Source: an uncultured Alphaproteobacteria bacterium
Lineage (GTDB): Bacteria > Pseudomonadota > Alphaproteobacteria > Rs-D84
Direction of reading: 5' to 3'
Length of the DNA: 10,288 nucleotides
Assembly: GCA_947589625.1 (NCBI GenBank)
Contig: CANQCM010000026.1
Span: 1 to 10,288, forward strand
The notes below the pieces were generated by a model, which was given only the letters and a program-made list of their open reading frames with translations, was not told the DNA's origin and searched no databases. A program made the position numbers and the translations under genes. Shown piece by piece: positions 7,139 to 10,288 of the stretch (position 1 is the first letter of the stretch; each line of letters starts with the position of its first letter).

Positions 7139-8333
7139 TAATTGGTGTCCTTGGTTGTGCGCTTTGCCATACAGACGATGTTATAACCATAAATTCATTT
7201 TTTGACGGTGGCGATGGTATTTGTGCGCGATCAAAATATATTTCTGAAAAACGCGGTGGCGTTATTGACGGGAAAGACCACGACCCAATTCGCATTGCAG
7301 GTGTCGTTGAATATAACAATTCTGCAGACACCGTCAGACCAAATGTATCATAAAAAATAATTTCTTCGGTTTTTAATAACGATGTATCAATTGAATTTGC
7401 AGATATTCCTGCAAATCCGCTGATTGTTCGCGACGCGTCAGATTTCAACACCAGATTATTTGCAACATTTACAGTGTTTTCAATTGTTGCGCGGTCAGTG
7501 ATAATTTTTCCTTGGGTTGTAAATTTTTTCCCGTTCATTGAATCTGCATAAATATTACGAAAACCAATCATGTCGCCTGTGATACGCAGATTGCGCACTT
7601 CTACATTTGCGCCGTCCATATTTGCACCATCAGAAAAATAAATAGTTTTTGCGTTTACATTTTCGGCATCAAGAAACACAACATTTACATTTCTGGCACG
7701 CACAGAATCTGCAAATACACCGCCAACATTAAACACATTATGCCCACCCATATTCAGATTACGCGCCATAATGTTTAACCCGTCTTCTAAATCGCCACCA
7801 CGATGTAAAAATTTAGATTTATCTTCGCCTGTAACATCGCGCGAAATGCGGTAAATCAAATTACCAGCCTTGAAATCAGGTGCAGATGCCGCCCACCCGT
7901 CACCATACGCAACGCCGTCTGATGACACGATTGCAGCATCTGCGCCAATATTACGCGCAATTCGCGCAGTGCGCACAGAATCATAATCTAAATCAAATAC
8001 TAAATAAACATCTGTGGCAGACGCGCCCACCAATTGATATTTATCAATAAACCCAGCGGTGGGGACTTGTGAAATTTCGTCCAGTTCTTCATCGCTTAAT
8101 TTTATTTGCGCGACATCGGGCCAACTGTCTTGATTTGCACGAACAAAGTTCAACACATCATCGCGAATATTTATAATATTTTGCGCCATTGCAATATCAC
8201 GCACCGTATCATTTGCATTTGACATTTGGTTATACAAAAACGGTGTCGCAATGGCAACCACAGCAACCGCCAGCAAGACTTCCAACACACTGGCGCCGCG
8301 TTCAGAAAAAACATTGCGATTTATTTTAACCAC
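7128..8333 (-). CDS. PilV-like minor prepilin 2
   Basis: The 401-residue product has the leader MVKINRNVFSERG and then ASVLEVLLAVAVVAIATPF: cleavage after Gly13, Glu at +5, Pro-Phe at +18/+19. The stem is followed by IARNIGADAAIVSSDG (about 125-140), comparable to the conserved isoleucine/glycine stretch of PilV proteins, and LNMGGHNVFNVGG at 193-205. The remainder is a row of short alternating stretches rich in Val, Asn and Thr, suggestive of stacked beta strands, with a Pro-rich C-terminal part. It contains no cysteine. The start is a GTG, fixed by AGGAGG eight bases upstream, and it overlaps the end of the upstream pilin gene by eight bases. Gene order and shared layout make it a paralog of its two neighbours. 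Role as a minor pilin or tip component is inferred. Confidence 0.83.
   Translation of the reverse strand: MVKINRNVFSERGASVLEVLLAVAVVAIATPFLYNQMSNANDTVRDIAMAQNIINIRDDVLNFVRANQDSWPDVAQIKLSDEELDEISQVPTAGFIDKYQLVGASATDVYLVFDLDYDSVRTARIARNIGADAAIVSSDGVAYGDGWAASAPDFKAGNLIYRISRDVTGEDKSKFLHRGGDLEDGLNIMARNLNMGGHNVFNVGGVFADSVRARNVNVVFLDAENVNAKTIYFSDGANMDGANVEVRNLRITGDMIGFRNIYADSMNGKKFTTQGKIITDRATIENTVNVANNLVLKSDASRTISGFAGISANSIDTSLLKTEEIIFYDTFGLTVSAELLYSTTPAMRIGSWSFPSITPPRFSEIYFDRAQIPSPPSKNEFMVITSSVWQSAQPRTPINAQ
7148..7152 (-). promoter_or_regulatory. Ribosome binding site deciding the start of prepilin 3
   Basis: AAGGA on the minus strand, nine bases before the ATG at 7138 and 24 bases before the alternative ATG at 7123. 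It lies inside the coding end of prepilin 2, which supports an overlapping start. Confidence 0.65.
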
Positions 8334-9684
8334 AATTGCTGCCTCCTGACATCATACACCGTTTTATATCAATTCTGTGTTCCAGACGTTGCCAATAAAC
8401 ATACTGGCAAATTATATATTGCGCCAAAGATTTCTGATTAAACCGATGACGACCGTCAAGTCTGGAAATAATCGTTTCGCATTTCATCGTATTTGATTCG
8501 TCTGATTCAGGTCGCGCTAAAATTGCAATACTGTCGTTATTTATTCCGTCAAATAAAATATCTGGCAATACAGATGTACCAGCAGGCCGAATATCCAAAA
8601 TCACAGGCCCTGATTCGCCGTCTGCCAACGCGTCTGATGTTTGGTCGCGCATAGTAATGTTTGACGCACTGATGTAATCGGTTTCAATTCCGCCATTTGA
8701 AATTGAATCCAAATCATCAGATAAAAAAACATCTTGCGCACGCGACGCATTCAGATAAGACGATATTTCAATTCTTTCAACATTAAAGTTTATGTTTTCT
8801 GTGACAACATTACCATTGATGTTCCAATTGGGTGGCCCATAAAAACTGGTGTGTCCTGCAGACATAGAAAAATCATAAACCGCCGCAGTGTTTGATGTAA
8901 ATGTCCCAGTATCGCCAAATTGCGCAACTGTTCGCGCATTGACCGTGCCAACTGACAATTCGCCACGCGTCAATGATAATGCAGATTCGCCTGTTTTTGT
9001 TTGAAACACTGTTTTATCTGCGAACATATTTTCAATAGTGTTTTTTTCTTTACGCCCCTGCTCTATGCCATTGACAGACAATGTTGTAAATTCGCCAGAC
9101 GAAAATTCGCCATTGCGTGCAAAAATGCGACCTGCGTTATCAAAACTGAAACCACCCATATCTAAATCAACCAAAAACGCATTAGAATCAACATCAGGCT
9201 CGTTACGGCGAACAACATCACTGTATTCATTGTCCAATGCCAAACCTACAATTAACACATCGCCAGATTGTTGCGCATAATAACCCAAACGGCGCGCCAT
9301 TTCTGCCAGTTGTAATTGCGATAAACCACCACCTGAAATTTCCAGATATGCACTGACATATTCAGGCGATTTTTCAATGACCAGATTTATATCTTGCCCC
9401 ATGGCTGTATGCGGAACAAAACCCAATGGCAACCCATACGGTTCCAGTGTATCAGAAAACGCGTCGCCAGAAATCACAGACACATCATACGGCAACGCAT
9501 TTGCGTTTTCGCGAACATAAATGCGCGCCGCTGTTTGCGCGATTTCAATTTGCCGTGTTGATGCGAACATTTGACTGTCTATATCACGCGACGCCAAACG
9601 CGATGCAAAAAATGGCAGAAAGGCAAATATTAAACCCAACGCCAACAAAGCTTGCATTAAAAAATTTCCGCGTTGGCTGTGCAT
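8326..9684 (-). CDS. PilV-like minor prepilin 1, lacking Glu5, with Cys-bearing C-terminus
   Basis: From the ATG at 9684 the product has 452 residues and a very short leader, MHSQRG, followed by NFLMQALLALGLIFAFLPF. Mature position 5 is Gln, not Glu; Pro-Phe is again at +18/+19. ISGGG (116-120), LAEMARRLGYYAQQSGD (126-142) and LDMGGFSFDNAG (174-185) resemble the constant part of PilV shufflon pilins. The C-terminal 60 residues differ from the two paralogs: they are basic and hold four cysteines (402, 426, 443, 451), probably disulfide-bonded. The frame stays open to 9771, but that extension would put extra hydrophobic residues before the leader and lies upstream of the predicted promoter, so I reject it. 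AGGAGGG lies 12 bases before the ATG. First gene of the six-gene unit. Its missing Glu5 recalls GspK, which caps the type II pseudopilus tip; an equivalent role here is inference. Confidence 0.82.
   Translation of the reverse strand: MHSQRGNFLMQALLALGLIFAFLPFFASRLASRDIDSQMFASTRQIEIAQTAARIYVRENANALPYDVSVISGDAFSDTLEPYGLPLGFVPHTAMGQDINLVIEKSPEYVSAYLEISGGGLSQLQLAEMARRLGYYAQQSGDVLIVGLALDNEYSDVVRRNEPDVDSNAFLVDLDMGGFSFDNAGRIFARNGEFSSGEFTTLSVNGIEQGRKEKNTIENMFADKTVFQTKTGESALSLTRGELSVGTVNARTVAQFGDTGTFTSNTAAVYDFSMSAGHTSFYGPPNWNINGNVVTENINFNVERIEISSYLNASRAQDVFLSDDLDSISNGGIETDYISASNITMRDQTSDALADGESGPVILDIRPAGTSVLPDILFDGINNDSIAILARPESDESNTMKCETIISRLDGRHRFNQKSLAQYIICQYVYWQRLEHRIDIKRCMMSGGSNCG
8342..8347 (-). 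promoter_or_regulatory. Ribosome binding site for the GTG start of prepilin 2
   Basis: A full AGGAGG lies eight bases before the GTG at 8333, within the last codons of prepilin 1. It justifies a non-ATG start and an eight-base gene overlap. Confidence 0.8.
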
Positions 9685-9696
9685 AATACCAGCAAT

Positions 9697-9703
9697 CCCT
9701 CCT
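9697..9703 (-). promoter_or_regulatory. Ribosome binding site deciding the start of prepilin 1
   Basis: AGGAGGG on the minus strand, 12 bases before the ATG at 9684. The spacing is on the long side, but no other start codon fits better, and the ATG gives a normal prepilin leader. Confidence 0.65.
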
Positions 9704-9713
9704 ACATAAAAAG

Positions 9714-9742
9714 ATGATAACAACATAAAAAAAATATTGCAA
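9714..9742 (-). promoter_or_regulatory. Predicted promoter of the prepilin unit
   Basis: TTGCAA (9737-9742), a 17-base spacer, then TATCAT (9714-9719) preceded by TGT, which makes an extended -10. The start near 9707 gives a leader of about 22 bases with AGGAGGG in it. The -35 hexamer is its own reverse complement and also serves the opposite promoter. This promoter would drive the six genes down to 3808. Confidence 0.6.
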
Positions 9743-9765
9743 TCTAAATTCAGATAAACTATTAT
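9737..9765 (+). promoter_or_regulatory. Predicted promoter of the DUF4167-like gene
   Basis: TTGCAA (9737-9742) followed after exactly 17 bases by TATTAT (9760-9765). The start would be near 9772, leaving a leader of about 60 bases that contains the hairpin at 9783-9800. The -35 is shared with the divergent prepilin promoter. Confidence 0.5.
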
Positions 9766-9782
9766 TTGCACATGGAATGAAA

Positions 9783-9800
9783 AACTTGCAATAGCAAGTT
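9783..9800 (+). promoter_or_regulatory. Leader hairpin or operator-like palindrome
   Basis: AACTTGC and GCAAGTT form a perfect 7-bp stem around the loop AATA. It falls in the predicted leader of the DUF4167-like gene, 31 bases before its ATG, and repeats the TTGCAA core seen in the shared -35. It has no T tract, so it is not a terminator. It could be an RNA hairpin or a binding site for a dimeric regulator. Confidence 0.5.
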
Positions 9801-9831
9801 ATATAAATTTACCCCATAAAAAAGTAAAATT

Positions 9832-10131
9832 ATGTTAAATAAAAATAAGCAGGCAACTGTCGGTCAAATGATTCAACGTTGCCACAAATGGCGTCAAAAA
9901 AGAAAGCAATACATTGACACGGCGCGTCAAACCAGTGATGAAATAGAACGCGAACGTCTGTTACAGGCGGCGGAACATTACGGACGTATTGTAAATGCTG
10001 AACAAGGCAAGATTGATTCTATGCGCGACCCACGGGACAAGACACAAACCCCAGTTGCGGAAGAGCCTACCGAAGAATCAACCGATGAAGACGACGCATC
10101 TTTTTCAGACTTTATTTCAAATTTGAAGTAA
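9832..10131 (+). CDS. DUF4167-like small charged protein
   Basis: The 99-residue product is strongly charged and predicted helical. Residues about 26-57 (QYIDTARQTSDEIERERLLQ then AAEHYGRIVNAE) match the core of DUF4167, an alphaproteobacterial domain with the pattern of a helical pair ending in AEHYxRI. The N-terminus is basic (RCHKWRQKRKQ, 16-26), as in the family, though it lacks the long Arg/Asn/Gly-rich tract of typical members. The C-terminus is acidic, ending FSDFISNLK. It is cytoplasmic with no membrane segment; the family's function is not known to me, though the basic/acidic layout would suit a nucleic-acid or ribosome-linked role. The ATG has no clear Shine-Dalgarno sequence, only an A-rich run before it. 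It is transcribed away from the prepilin unit, and the dispersed repeat begins within five bases of its stop. Confidence 0.75.
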   Translation: MLNKNKQATVGQMIQRCHKWRQKRKQYIDTARQTSDEIERERLLQAAEHYGRIVNAEQGKIDSMRDPRDKTQTPVAEEPTEESTDEDDASFSDFISNLK

Positions 10132-10135
10132 GCTG

Positions 10136-10288
10136 TTGGTTAGTGTTAGTGGTTAGTAGTGGTGTTCGCTACGCTCACAACATTAAATAAACTGGATTCT
10201 CGGGTCAAGCCCGAGAATGACACGGTTCTTTATTTCTTAAATTACGAACATTGTCCCTAGCATTAAAATAAAAAGATAAGAGGTTGTC
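10136..10288. repeat. Second copy of the structured repeat, cut by the window end
   Basis: This copy opens with TTGGTTAGTGTTAGTGGTTAG and then follows the copy at 285-550 nearly base for base (10163-10288 against about 329-451), roughly nine in ten positions by eye. The hairpin ATTCTCGGG/CCCGAGAAT with loop TCAAG is at 10196-10218. The window stops at the first bases of the second hairpin. A stretch of about ten bases present in the first copy after the TTAGTG units (around 316-328) is missing here. It starts directly after the DUF4167-like stop codon, where its first hairpin could also serve as a transcript end. Confidence 0.8.

Noticed and set aside
5813..9684. An invertible shufflon like that downstream of plasmid pilV
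   Set aside because: No repeated recombination sites, inverted partial C-terminal segments or recombinase gene are visible; all three genes are complete and in the same direction.
9685..9771. Longer start for prepilin 1 at a GTG at 9771
   Set aside because: It would cover the predicted promoter, add a hydrophobic stretch before the prepilin leader, and lacks a ribosome binding site.
10116..10127. Palindrome TTCAAATTTGAA at the end of the DUF4167-like gene as a terminator
   Set aside because: It lies within the last codons, is AT-rich with no loop, and no T tract follows.

Overview
The window looks like part of the chromosome of an AT-leaning alphaproteobacterium, perhaps one of the uncultured host-associated lineages. 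Three things point that way: a DUF4167-like gene at the right end, a zinc-ribbon (MJ0042-type) plus DUF3426-like membrane protein, and intergenic palindromes of the CTGGATTCTCGGGTCAAG type that I recall from many alphaproteobacterial spacers. The placement is inference. No rRNA, tRNA, transposase, recombinase or CRISPR array is visible.

Layout. Almost everything is on the minus strand. At the left edge is the 5' part of a gene for a secreted Asn-rich protein (1-231, cut by the window start) with its own promoter. A non-coding block of about 340 bp follows. It holds a 266-bp structured repeat with inverted ends (285-550) and a terminator (551-572) for the next gene. That gene (575-3703) encodes a 1042-residue exported, cysteine-rich repeat protein of unknown function with its own promoter. 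Next comes a tightly packed minus-strand unit of six genes, read from 9684 down to 3808: three consecutive prepilin-like proteins resembling PilV shufflon-type minor pilins, a zinc-ribbon membrane protein, a small exported protein, and an RluD-type 23S rRNA pseudouridine synthase. Junctions in this unit are overlaps or gaps of at most about 20 nt. At the right is a divergent plus-strand DUF4167-like gene (9832-10131), followed directly by a second copy of the repeat that runs off the window.

How it fits together. The three PilV-like proteins each have a class III (type IV prepilin) leader, a PF motif at mature positions 18-19, and a beta-rich C-terminal region. I infer that they form a minor-pilin or tip assembly. 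The first-transcribed one lacks the usual Glu5 and is the only one with a cysteine-bearing C-terminus, so it is the best candidate for the outermost subunit. The pilin unit and the DUF4167-like gene diverge from a 52-bp region in which both predicted promoters share one palindromic -35 hexamer, TTGCAA. The large cysteine-rich protein sits just downstream of the pilin unit with no visible terminator between them, so it may be partly co-transcribed; a functional link is only a guess.
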